Shown piece after piece: positions 27,094 to 34,695 of a stretch of 64,000 nucleotides of DNA (position 1 is its first letter; each line of letters begins with the position of its first letter). A program made the position numbers and the translations under genes. The stretch is from Sinorhizobium sp. 6-70 (GTDB lineage Bacteria; Pseudomonadota; Alphaproteobacteria; Rhizobiales; Rhizobiaceae). The stretch covers positions 294,975 through 358,974 of the forward strand of contig NZ_JASKLS010000004.1 in assembly GCF_030124375.1 (NCBI RefSeq), read 5' to 3'. The notes under the pieces were generated by a model that saw only the letters and a program-made list of their open reading frames with translations, was not told the origin of the DNA and did no database searches.

Positions 27094-27996
27094 TTACCGC
27101 TTCTGCAGCTTGAGTTTCTCGCGGACCTCTGCCGGGCCGATGATCTTTGCGCCCATGCCCTCGATGACGGACACCGCCTTTTCGACGAGCTGGCCGTTGG
27201 TCGCGAGCTGGCCCTTGCCGATATAGAGGTTGTCTTCCAAGCCGACGCGGACATTGCCGCCGGCAAGGATCGCCGCTGCCGGGTAGGCGAGCGCATTGCG
27301 GCCGATCGAGAAGGCAGAGAAGGTCCAATTCGACGGCACGTTGTTGACCATCGCCATAAAGGTGTTGAGGTCGTCGGGCGCGCCCCACGGAATGCCCATG
27401 CAGAGCTGGATCAGCACCGGATCCTCGATCAGGCCTTCTTCGACGAGTTGCTTGGCAAACCAGAGATGACCGGTGTCGAAGGCTTCGATCTCGGGGCGGA
27501 CGCCAAGCGCGGTCATCTGGCGGGCCATCTCGCGCAGCATCGACGGCGTGTTGGTCATCACGTAGTCGCCGAGCGAGAAGTTCATGGTGCCGCAGTCGAG
27601 TGTGCAGATTTCCGGCAGGCATTCGGCAACATGGGCGACACGCTCGGTGGCGCCGGCCATGTCAGTGCCCTTCTCATTGACCGGGAGGGGGCTTTCGACA
27701 TTGCCGAAAACAAGATCCCCACCCATGCCGGCGGTGAGATTCAGCACAATGTCGATGTCGGCGGAACGGATGCGATCGGTCACTTCCTTGTAGAGGTCGA
27801 GGCGGCGGGCCGGCGCGCCGGTCTCCGGGTCGCGAACGTGGCAATGGATAATTGCTGCCCCGGCCTTGGCGGCTTCGACCGCGGCTTCGGCGATCTGCTT
27901 CGGCGTAATCGGAACGTGGCCGGATTTGGAAACTGTGTCTCCCGAACCGGTGACGGCGCACGTGATGAATACCTCGCGGTTCATGCTGAGCGGCAT
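27094..27996 (-). CDS. 3-dehydrocarnitine cleavage enzyme (BKACE family, DUF849)
   Basis: 300 residues, zinc-dependent beta-keto acid cleavage enzyme. Metal ligands His51 and His53 lie in AAIIHCHVRDPETG; LDCGTMNF, GIPWGAPDDLNTF and AGGNVRVGLEDN are the family's other active-site blocks. The reaction expected from the neighbours is 3-dehydrocarnitine + acetyl-CoA giving betainyl-CoA + acetoacetate. It is the promoter-proximal gene of the carnitine/gamma-butyrobetaine set and diverges from an AraC-type regulator, with paired 10-bp direct repeats in the 109-bp gap. Confidence 0.9.
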   Translation of the reverse strand: MPLSMNREVFITCAVTGSGDTVSKSGHVPITPKQIAEAAVEAAKAGAAIIHCHVRDPETGAPARRLDLYKEVTDRIRSADIDIVLNLTAGMGGDLVFGNVESPLPVNEKGTDMAGATERVAHVAECLPEICTLDCGTMNFSLGDYVMTNTPSMLREMARQMTALGVRPEIEAFDTGHLWFAKQLVEEGLIEDPVLIQLCMGIPWGAPDDLNTFMAMVNNVPSNWTFSAFSIGRNALAYPAAAILAGGNVRVGLEDNLYIGKGQLATNGQLVEKAVSVIEGMGAKIIGPAEVREKLKLQKR

Positions 27997-28052
27997 TGCT
28001 GTCTCCCTTTTGTTGGGAGCTATTACGGGCCAGAACGGCTGGTCTTGCTTTT

Positions 28053-28083
28053 CATTATCGGCCGTATCCTATACATTATCGGC
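28053..28083 (+). promoter_or_regulatory. Paired direct repeats, probable AraC-type operator
   Basis: CATTATCGGC at 28053-28062 and again at 28074-28083, identical and 21 bp apart (two helical turns). This is the classical layout for an AraC-family activator. It sits in the divergent promoter region between the BKACE gene and the regulator gene at 28106. Confidence 0.7.
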
Positions 28084-28105
28084 GACAGGAGCAGGAAGTT
28101 TCACC

Positions 28106-29077
28106 ATGGATCAGGTTGCTTCGCACGTGCAGCACATCGACTTGCTGGTCCTTCCGGAGACGAACCTGATCCTCGTTGCTTCCGTGATCGAGCCGCTACG
28201 CGCCGCCAACCGCATCGCCGGCCGCACACTTTATACCTGGACGATCTTCAGCCCTGACGGCGAAGCGATCGAGACCAAGAGCGGCATTCCCATTCCGGTC
28301 TCCGGCCCGTTCCGGCCGCAGCGGGAGACGGCGCCGCTCTTCGTGATTTCGAGCTACAACTGGAAGCGCAGTGCCACTTCGCAACTCAAGATGCTGCTGT
28401 CGCAGACGGCGCGGCATCGGGAGGTCATGGCGGGGATCGAATCCGGCTCGTGGCTCCTCGCCGAGACCAGCCTGCTCGACAATTTTTCCGGCACGACGCA
28501 CTGGGAGGATTTCGAGGATTTCGCCGCCGCCTATCCGCATGTGACCATGGTGCGCGAGCGTTTCGTCATCGACGGCAAGCGGATCACCACCGGCGGCTCG
28601 CTGCCGACGCTTGATCTGATGCTCGAACTGATCCGCCGGGCGCATGGTTACTCGCTGGCGCTCGAGGTCTCGCGCCTCTTCATCTACGAGCAGGAGCGCA
28701 CACGTGGCGACCTGCTGCAGGTGCCGGCAATCGGCAATATGCGCATTCTCGACGCCCGGGTCGGCACGGCGGTCAAGCTGATGGAGGAGACCGTCGAGGC
28801 GCCGCTGACGCTGGCACGGCTTGCACGCCGCGCTGGTGTCAGCGCCCGGCATCTGCAGGACCTATTCAAGGACACGATGGGCGTTGCTCCGCACGAGCAT
28901 TATCTCGCTCTCCGTCTCAATGCCGCGCGCCGAAAGGTGATCGAAACGCGGATGGAGTTCGCCGATATCGCCGCGATCGCCGGCTTCAATTCTTCGTCGT
29001 CATTCTCGCGCAGCTACCGCGCGCACTACCGCGAAAGCCCCAGCGAGACGCGCCGGCGGCTGAAGCTCAAGAGCTGA
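28106..29077 (+). CDS. AraC-family regulator with glutaminase-like (DJ-1/PfpI) N-terminal domain
   Basis: 323 residues. Residues 1-190 form a DJ-1/PfpI-like amidotransferase fold used as an effector domain (HIDLLVLPETNLILVASVIEPLRAANRIAG). Residues about 215-320 hold two helix-turn-helix motifs (TLARLARRAGVSARHLQDLFKDTMGVAPHEHYLALRLNAARR; ADIAAIAGFNSSSSFSRSYRAHYRESPSETRR). This matches the GbdR/CdhR class, which controls glycine betaine and carnitine catabolism in Pseudomonas. The start is placed at ATG 28106 behind an AGGAGCAGGAAG ribosome site. Divergence from the carnitine operon supports carnitine or dehydrocarnitine as effector. Confidence 0.88.
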   Translation: MDQVASHVQHIDLLVLPETNLILVASVIEPLRAANRIAGRTLYTWTIFSPDGEAIETKSGIPIPVSGPFRPQRETAPLFVISSYNWKRSATSQLKMLLSQTARHREVMAGIESGSWLLAETSLLDNFSGTTHWEDFEDFAAAYPHVTMVRERFVIDGKRITTGGSLPTLDLMLELIRRAHGYSLALEVSRLFIYEQERTRGDLLQVPAIGNMRILDARVGTAVKLMEETVEAPLTLARLARRAGVSARHLQDLFKDTMGVAPHEHYLALRLNAARRKVIETRMEFADIAAIAGFNSSSSFSRSYRAHYRESPSETRRRLKLKS

Positions 29078-29161
29078 TTGAACAGCTTCAGACGGAGAAT
29101 CGGGCGGCGCCAGATTGGCGATTCGAATCAGCGGCTTGGCGCGATTTCGATAGGCAGCGAT

Positions 29162-30343
29162 TCAGGTTCGCACCGTTCCGGTCTTCATCATCCTGAAGAT
29201 GGCTTCGCCGGCCTGGGCCCAAAGGGCCTTCCTGGGCCAGACGAGGGTCAGGGATTGTCTGTATCGGGGCGAGAGCCGGATCATTGCGGGCGGGCGATGG
29301 ACCCGGGCGAGCGAGCTTTCCGGCAATATCGAGAGATAGCCGTGGTGGCTGACGAGATTGATGATGACGGGGATGGAGTCCACTTCGATCAGGATGACGC
29401 GCCGCCGTTCGCTTTCGCTGAGCGTATCTTCCAGAAAACGTGTGGCCTCGCGCCTCAGCCCGCTCTTGGCACTCGGCACGGCGATCGGGGATGTGCAGAG
29501 CAGGCGGGCGAAGTCGCCGCCCATCTCGGAGAGCGTTGCAGCAGCGCCGGCGAGCGCCAGCGGCGTCTCCGATACGAGCCGGCCGTCGAATTCGTGGGGA
29601 AAGTCGGCGACGTCGAGGAGCGCAGCGTCAAAGCGCCGGCTCTTCAGCCCGGCGATGAGTTCGTCTGCCGTCGTGCTCGAAATGAAGAGGTGCTGACGGG
29701 GGCGGGAAGCATGCCAGGCGGCCGTCAGCGCTGCCAGCATGCGCGCGATCTCGCTCTCGGGCCCGAGCGGCATCACCGCGCCGAGACGCCATGTCGTCGC
29801 GTCGCGGCGAAAGCGGTCGTCCGATGCGCGTGTCAGGCGCCCCCAGCACTGAAGCAGTTTCTCCGCCAGCGGGATGGCGGCGAGCGCTTCCTCGGTGCAG
29901 GCCACTCCGTGGTAAGCGCGCTCGAACAGCCGGTATCCGAGATGGCGTTCGAGGTCCGCCATCTGGCGGGTCAGCTGCGGTTGGCCGAGACCGAGCATCC
30001 GCGCGACCGAGCGTATGCTGCCGTTGCGGGCGATCTTCACGAAACGGTCGAGCGCAGCCAGGCTGACGGGCGGGATCGGGCCTGCCGCCGGGCTTCCAAG
30101 GCGGTTCACGAGAAGCGTTGCGGTGTCGGCCGCTTCCGCTATGTCCGCGGTGCGCGCCTGCGCCTCCAGCGTCGGCACGAGCATGGCGCCCTCGCGGCGA
30201 AGCAGCGGAACGGAAATCGTCTGCTCGAAGCGCCGGACGGCGGCGCTGACACTCGACGGCGGGCGGCCGCTCAGCTTTGCCGCGCGCCGTACGCCGCCTT
30301 CACGCAGCGTCGCGTCGACAAGGACGATCGTTGCAATATCCAC
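29162..30343 (-). CDS. LysR-type regulator with two tandem N-terminal helix-turn-helix domains
   Basis: 393 residues from a GTG start; normal LysR proteins have about 300. Two winged-helix segments are visible: residues about 5-55 (VDATLREGGVRRAAKLSGRPPSSVSAAVRRFE) and about 95-155 (LAALDRFVKIARNGSIRSVARMLGLGQPQLTRQMADLERHLGYRLFER). A LysR substrate-binding domain follows. The start is uncertain: an ATG at 30451 is possible but would place the palindrome at 30407-30419 inside the gene, so the GTG at 30343 is preferred. It diverges from the ergothioneine-type enzyme operon and is its likely regulator. Confidence 0.8.
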   Translation of the reverse strand: MDIATIVLVDATLREGGVRRAAKLSGRPPSSVSAAVRRFEQTISVPLLRREGAMLVPTLEAQARTADIAEAADTATLLVNRLGSPAAGPIPPVSLAALDRFVKIARNGSIRSVARMLGLGQPQLTRQMADLERHLGYRLFERAYHGVACTEEALAAIPLAEKLLQCWGRLTRASDDRFRRDATTWRLGAVMPLGPESEIARMLAALTAAWHASRPRQHLFISSTTADELIAGLKSRRFDAALLDVADFPHEFDGRLVSETPLALAGAAATLSEMGGDFARLLCTSPIAVPSAKSGLRREATRFLEDTLSESERRRVILIEVDSIPVIINLVSHHGYLSILPESSLARVHRPPAMIRLSPRYRQSLTLVWPRKALWAQAGEAIFRMMKTGTVRT

Positions 30344-30406
30344 GATATCTACCCGCGCTTCGAACAGGGATGTGGGTCGAGCTGTTCGGATTTCAGCATC
30401 ATTCGT

Positions 30407-30419
30407 TCCCAATTTGGGA
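30407..30419. promoter_or_regulatory. Palindrome in the divergent LysR / ammonia-lyase-like promoter region
   Basis: TCCCAA-T-TTGGGA, a perfect inverted repeat about 60 bp upstream of both the plus-strand gene (start 30478) and the preferred LysR start (30343). A LysR operator is the simplest reading. Confidence 0.55.
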
Positions 30420-30477
30420 TATACCACGCATCGGCACTGTGCGCATAGCATGCTCGCAAAAGAGGTTTCGTTTCAGC

Positions 30478-32016
30478 ATGCTGCAATCGGTCAAGACCAT
30501 CGTCCTGTGCGGAAAACCGCTCGACTTCGGGGTGCTCGAAGAGATCGGCTCAGGGCTAGCGCGACCGGTTGCGGATGATAGCGGCATGGAACGGGTCGCC
30601 GCTGCCCACAAGGTGGTCGCCGACCGCGTCGCCATGGGCCTGCCGGTCTATGGCTCCAACACTGGCGTCGGGTCGATGAAGGACCGACTGTGGACGGCCG
30701 ACGACCTCGCCGAATTCAACACGTCGCTCGTCCGCGCCCATCACTTCGGCACCGGCGAATTCTTTGCCGCGCCGGTCATCCGCAAGGCGATCGCCATCCG
30801 CATCAACACCGCGATGCGTGGGCATACCGGGTGCAGCCCGGAACTTATCGATGCCTTCGTCGCGCTTCTCGAGCGGGGGATCGTCCCGGCCGTGCGCCGC
30901 CACGGCTCGATGGGCTGCGCCGATATCGGCCTGATGGGGCAGGTGGCCTCCGTGTTGACCGGCGTCGGCGAAGCCTATTTTAACGGTCAGCTCATGACGG
31001 CGGAATCGGCGCTGAAAGAGGCGGGACTGGCGCCTTTCGTCATGCGGCCGCGCGATGCGCTTGCCGCACTCAGCGTCAATGCAATCTCCTATGCGGCAGC
31101 GGGCGACGTCCTGCGTGAGGCGGCCGCGGCGATCCGCGTGCTGCTTGTCACCGGCGTCATGTCGTCGCGCGCACTCGGAGCGTCGGCCGATCCTTGGCTG
31201 GTCGCAGCAACGCTTTCGACGCGCGGCGAGGCGCTTGTCGGTTCCTGGCTCTACGGCCAGTCGGGCATCACCGAGTGGCCCTTGCCAACGGCGATACACG
31301 ATCCGCTGAGCCTCCGCATGACCGCCCAGGTCTTCGGTGCGGTCGTCGACACCCTGCTGGTCGCCGCCGGCCGACTTGTCGAGGCAACCTATCTCTCGGA
31401 CGACAACCCCGTGGTGCTCGGCGGGCAGGTGCATTCATCCGGCGCGTCCCTGCCGCTGACGACGACGCTCTATATCGAGGCGGCGCAGATCGCCTTTTCG
31501 CATGTGGCGCGCAATGTCCTGAACCGCTGCATCCTGCTTTCGAACGGCGGGCGGCGCAACCTCTCGGTCAATCTCGTCGCGCCCGGGGAGGTCGCCACGG
31601 GGCTCGGGCCGCTGATGAAGCTGGCCGTCGAGCTCTACATGCGTGTCCAGTCGCTTGCCGTACCCTTGTCCGCGCAGTCGATCGTGGTGGCCGGCGGATT
31701 GGAGGAGGAGGCGACCTTCCTGCCGCTGATCGTCGAGCGCATGGAGGCGCAGGTTCGCGACCTCCGGCAGCTTGCAGCGATCGAGGCGATGCTGTCTGCA
31801 CAAGCCATCGATCTCGTCGGCGACGAACCGAAGGGTGTCGTCAGGCTCGCCTATGACCGCACACGCTCGGTCAGCCCGATCTATCTCAAGGACCGCCCGC
31901 TCTCGAAGGAGATCGAAGCGCTGCAGGCGGCATTCACCGACCACGACCTGTTGCGTGCCTTCGTCGAGACGGCGCCGATGCCGGAATTCGACGACTTCTT
32001 CGCGCTGGCCAAATGA
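30478..32016 (+). CDS. Ammonia-lyase-family protein lacking the MIO triad; probable ergothionase
   Basis: 512 residues, histidine/phenylalanine ammonia-lyase fold. Tyr58 and the YGSNTGVG loop correspond to the catalytic Tyr and YGxNTGFG of histidine ammonia-lyase. In HGSMGCADIGLMG the residues aligned with the MIO-forming Ala-Ser-Gly are Cys147-Ala148-Asp149, so the MIO electrophile cannot form. Ergothionase (ergothioneine to trimethylamine + thiourocanate) is a member of this superfamily that, to my recollection, works by acid/base catalysis without MIO. A urocanase-like gene and hydantoin-type hydrolases follow on the same strand. The start MLQSVKTIV is chosen since the palindromic operator lies upstream. 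Ordinary histidine ammonia-lyase is unlikely. Confidence 0.8.
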   Translation: MLQSVKTIVLCGKPLDFGVLEEIGSGLARPVADDSGMERVAAAHKVVADRVAMGLPVYGSNTGVGSMKDRLWTADDLAEFNTSLVRAHHFGTGEFFAAPVIRKAIAIRINTAMRGHTGCSPELIDAFVALLERGIVPAVRRHGSMGCADIGLMGQVASVLTGVGEAYFNGQLMTAESALKEAGLAPFVMRPRDALAALSVNAISYAAAGDVLREAAAAIRVLLVTGVMSSRALGASADPWLVAATLSTRGEALVGSWLYGQSGITEWPLPTAIHDPLSLRMTAQVFGAVVDTLLVAAGRLVEATYLSDDNPVVLGGQVHSSGASLPLTTTLYIEAAQIAFSHVARNVLNRCILLSNGGRRNLSVNLVAPGEVATGLGPLMKLAVELYMRVQSLAVPLSAQSIVVAGGLEEEATFLPLIVERMEAQVRDLRQLAAIEAMLSAQAIDLVGDEPKGVVRLAYDRTRSVSPIYLKDRPLSKEIEALQAAFTDHDLLRAFVETAPMPEFDDFFALAK

Positions 32017-32047
32017 ACTGGCAGAATGAACGGGAAGGAAAAGAGCA

Positions 32048-33430
32048 ATGTCCGATTTCGATCTTGTTCTGAAAGGCACCGTCGTCCTCCCGCATCGCGT
32101 CGTCAAAGGTGGGCATGTGGCCGTGCGGGACGGCAAGGTGGTGCATGTCGGGCAGGGCGTGGCGCCTTCGGCACGCAAAAGGCAGGACCTCGGCAAGGCG
32201 CTGATTTTGCCCGGCGCGATCGATGCCCAGGTGCATTCGCTGTCGCAGAAGAACCAGGAGGATTTCATCTGGTCGACTCGCTCGGCTGCCGCCGGCGGGG
32301 TGACGACGATCGTCGACATGCCCTATGACGAGGGAAATCTCGTTTGCTCGGCGGAAGCAGTCAGGCGCAAGGTCGCCCATGCCGGTCCGCAGGCTCGCGT
32401 CGACTTTGCGCTCTACGGCACGATTGATCCCGAAGAGGGGCCGTCGCGGATTGGCGAGATGGTTGAAGCCGGTGTCGCCGCCTTCAAGTTCTCGACTTTC
32501 GGAACGGATCCGAAACGTTTTCCTCGAATTCCTGCCGCGCTATTGGAGGAGTGCTTTCGGGCCATTGCCCCGACGGGACTGACCGCCGGCGTTCACAACG
32601 AGGATGACGAGGCGGTTCGGGCCGCGATCGACAGGGTCAAGGCTGCCGGCATCAGCGACTATCGGGCCCATGGCCTTTCGCGTCCGCCGCTGACGGAGTT
32701 GCTTGCCACCAACCAGATCTATGAGACGGGCGCGGCAACCGGGTGCCCGGCGCATGTGGTGCATTGCTCGCTCGGTCGAGGCTATGAAATCGCCGCCGCC
32801 TATCGGGCGCAGGGGCATGCGGCGACGATCGAGTGCTGCATCCATTACCTTACTTTGGACGAGGAGAACGACGTGCGCCGCCTCGGCGGCAAGGCCAAGA
32901 TCAATCCGCCGATCCGCCCGCGTGCGGAGGTCGAAAAACTCTGGCGGCATGTGGCTGAAGGTAGCGTGACGCTGGTTTCCACCGATCATGTGAGCTGGTC
33001 GGAAGATCGCAAGACAAATCCGGACATGCTCGCCAATGCCTCCGGCGTGCCGGGTCTCGAGGCGATGGTGCCGCTTTTCGTCAAGGGTGCGCTGGAGCGC
33101 GGCATCCCGCTGACACGGGCCGCCGAGCTGATGGCGCTCAACCCCGCGCGGCACTTCCGCCTCGACCATTGCAAGGGCGCGCTCGAAGCCGGCAAGGACG
33201 CCGATATCATCGTCATGACGCCGGAATCCTATGTCTATGATGCGGCCGAAAGCGGCAACAATGTCGTCGGCTGGTCGCCCTACAACGGCATTCGCCTGCC
33301 ATGGCGGGTTTCCGCCACATATCTGCGCGGGCGGCTTGCTTTTGACGGCCGCCGCGTGCTTGCGGAGCCGGGCACCGGCGCCTTCGTGCGGCCGCTCCCG
33401 AGCCTGCCGATCCAGGAGTCGCGGCAATGA
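32048..33430 (+). CDS. Dihydropyrimidinase/hydantoinase-family amidohydrolase (probable hydantoin-5-propionate hydrolase)
   Basis: 460 residues, amidohydrolase superfamily TIM barrel. Visible metal-site elements: GAIDAQVHS (the usual DxHxH is DAQVH here, so one His is Gln), the carbamylated-Lys candidate in AAFKFSTFG, HNEDD, VVHCSLGRG and the Asp in LVSTDHVSW. The family opens hydantoin or dihydropyrimidine rings. In the proposed pathway it would open hydantoin-5-propionate to N-carbamoylglutamate. The next gene overlaps by 4 bp and encodes an N-carbamoyl amino acid hydrolase, which fits ring opening followed by decarbamoylation. Confidence 0.85.
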   Translation: MSDFDLVLKGTVVLPHRVVKGGHVAVRDGKVVHVGQGVAPSARKRQDLGKALILPGAIDAQVHSLSQKNQEDFIWSTRSAAAGGVTTIVDMPYDEGNLVCSAEAVRRKVAHAGPQARVDFALYGTIDPEEGPSRIGEMVEAGVAAFKFSTFGTDPKRFPRIPAALLEECFRAIAPTGLTAGVHNEDDEAVRAAIDRVKAAGISDYRAHGLSRPPLTELLATNQIYETGAATGCPAHVVHCSLGRGYEIAAAYRAQGHAATIECCIHYLTLDEENDVRRLGGKAKINPPIRPRAEVEKLWRHVAEGSVTLVSTDHVSWSEDRKTNPDMLANASGVPGLEAMVPLFVKGALERGIPLTRAAELMALNPARHFRLDHCKGALEAGKDADIIVMTPESYVYDAAESGNNVVGWSPYNGIRLPWRVSATYLRGRLAFDGRRVLAEPGTGAFVRPLPSLPIQESRQ

Positions 33431-34695
33431 GCGCAAGGCGGACCAATCTGCCGGTCGATGCGCGGCGCATCGCCGAAATCGTCAATGGGCTGGCGCGCAT
33501 TACCGAGCCCGATCGCCCCTATACCCGCCGCGCGTTCACGCCGCTCTTTCTCGAAGGTCGCGCTTTCCTGGAGCAGTGCTTCAAAGCCGCGGGCCTCGAC
33601 ACGAGGATCGATGCGGCTGGCAATCTCATCGGCTGGCGCAAGGGCCGCAAGCCGGCGCTCGGCACGATCATGCTCGGCTCGCATTCCGACACGGTTCCGG
33701 AAGGTGGTCGCTTCGACGGGATTGCCGGCGTCGCGGCGGCGCTCGAAGTGGCGCGGTCGCTTTCAGACGCGGGCATCGAGCTCGACCACGATCTGGAGAT
33801 CGTCGACTTCCTTGCCGAGGAGGTGTCGATCTTCGGCGTCTCCTGCGTCGGCAGCCGCTGCATGGCCGGGCTTGTTCCGGAGGCCTGGCTGAGCCGTGCG
33901 CACGACGAGCTGACGCTCCGCGAAGGGATCGTCGAGGCCGGTGGTGATCCTTCCCGTTTGCCTTCGTCGAAGCGCTCCGACGTCAAGGCGTTCCTGGAGC
34001 TGCATATCGAGCAGGGACCGGTGCTCGAGGCCGAGCGCCTCGACATCGGCGTGGTGACGGCAATCTCCGGGATCACGCGCATCGAGATCGTCGTCGAGGG
34101 ACAGGCGGATCATGCGGGAACGACGCCGATGGGGCGCCGTCGCGACGCCCTTGTCGCGGCGTCGCGGCTCGTGCTGGAGATCGAGACGCTGGGCTTTGCC
34201 CATGCGGCAGGCGAGGGTCACTTCGCCGCGACCGTCGGCGAATTCGAGATCGAACCCAATGCCGCCAACGTCGTGCCATCGCGGGCGCGGCTTTTGATCG
34301 ATGCCCGCGCCGAACTGCGGCCGCAGATGGAAGTGTTTATCGCCGAGGTCGAGGTGCTTGCCGTCCGCATCGCCGAGGAGACCGGCGTCGCGATCACTCC
34401 GCCGACGCTGATCTCCGACAGTCACCCGACACCCGGCGACCCCTTGGTTCTCGCGACGCTGGAAGCCGCCTGCGGGCGCGTCGGCGCGCGTCACCGGCTG
34501 ATGGCTTCCGGGGCCGGGCACGACACGGCCTGGATGGGCCGGATAACGAAAGCCGCGATGATCTTCATTCCCTGTCGCGATGGCCGGTCGCACGCGCCCG
34601 ACGAGTGGGCGGAAAACGACGATATCGCGCTTGGCGCGGCGGTGCTCTTCGAAGCCGTGCGACGGCTCGATGGACAATTGCAGGAGAAGAAATAG
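33427..34695 (+). CDS. M20-family N-carbamoyl-L-amino acid hydrolase (probable N-carbamoylglutamate hydrolase)
   Basis: 422 residues, di-zinc amidohydrolase of the hydantoinase/carbamoylase group. LGSHSDTVPEGGRFDGIAGVAAALE holds the first metal ligands, DFLAEEVSIFGVSCVGSR the catalytic Glu pair, and LELHIEQGPVLE the next ligand. A dimerisation domain (GQADHAGTTPMGRRRDAL) follows, then the last His in SGAGHDTAWMG. The product expected from context is L-glutamate with CO2 and ammonia. Its ATG overlaps the hydantoinase stop (ATGA), and the DUF917 gene begins directly after its stop. Confidence 0.88.
   Translation: MSARRTNLPVDARRIAEIVNGLARITEPDRPYTRRAFTPLFLEGRAFLEQCFKAAGLDTRIDAAGNLIGWRKGRKPALGTIMLGSHSDTVPEGGRFDGIAGVAAALEVARSLSDAGIELDHDLEIVDFLAEEVSIFGVSCVGSRCMAGLVPEAWLSRAHDELTLREGIVEAGGDPSRLPSSKRSDVKAFLELHIEQGPVLEAERLDIGVVTAISGITRIEIVVEGQADHAGTTPMGRRRDALVAASRLVLEIETLGFAHAAGEGHFAATVGEFEIEPNAANVVPSRARLLIDARAELRPQMEVFIAEVEVLAVRIAEETGVAITPPTLISDSHPTPGDPLVLATLEAACGRVGARHRLMASGAGHDTAWMGRITKAAMIFIPCRDGRSHAPDEWAENDDIALGAAVLFEAVRRLDGQLQEKK

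Noticed and set aside
30478..32016. Decayed ammonia-lyase pseudogene
   Set aside because: The frame is full length (512 codons), other active-site blocks are intact and the gene sits at the head of a coherent operon.
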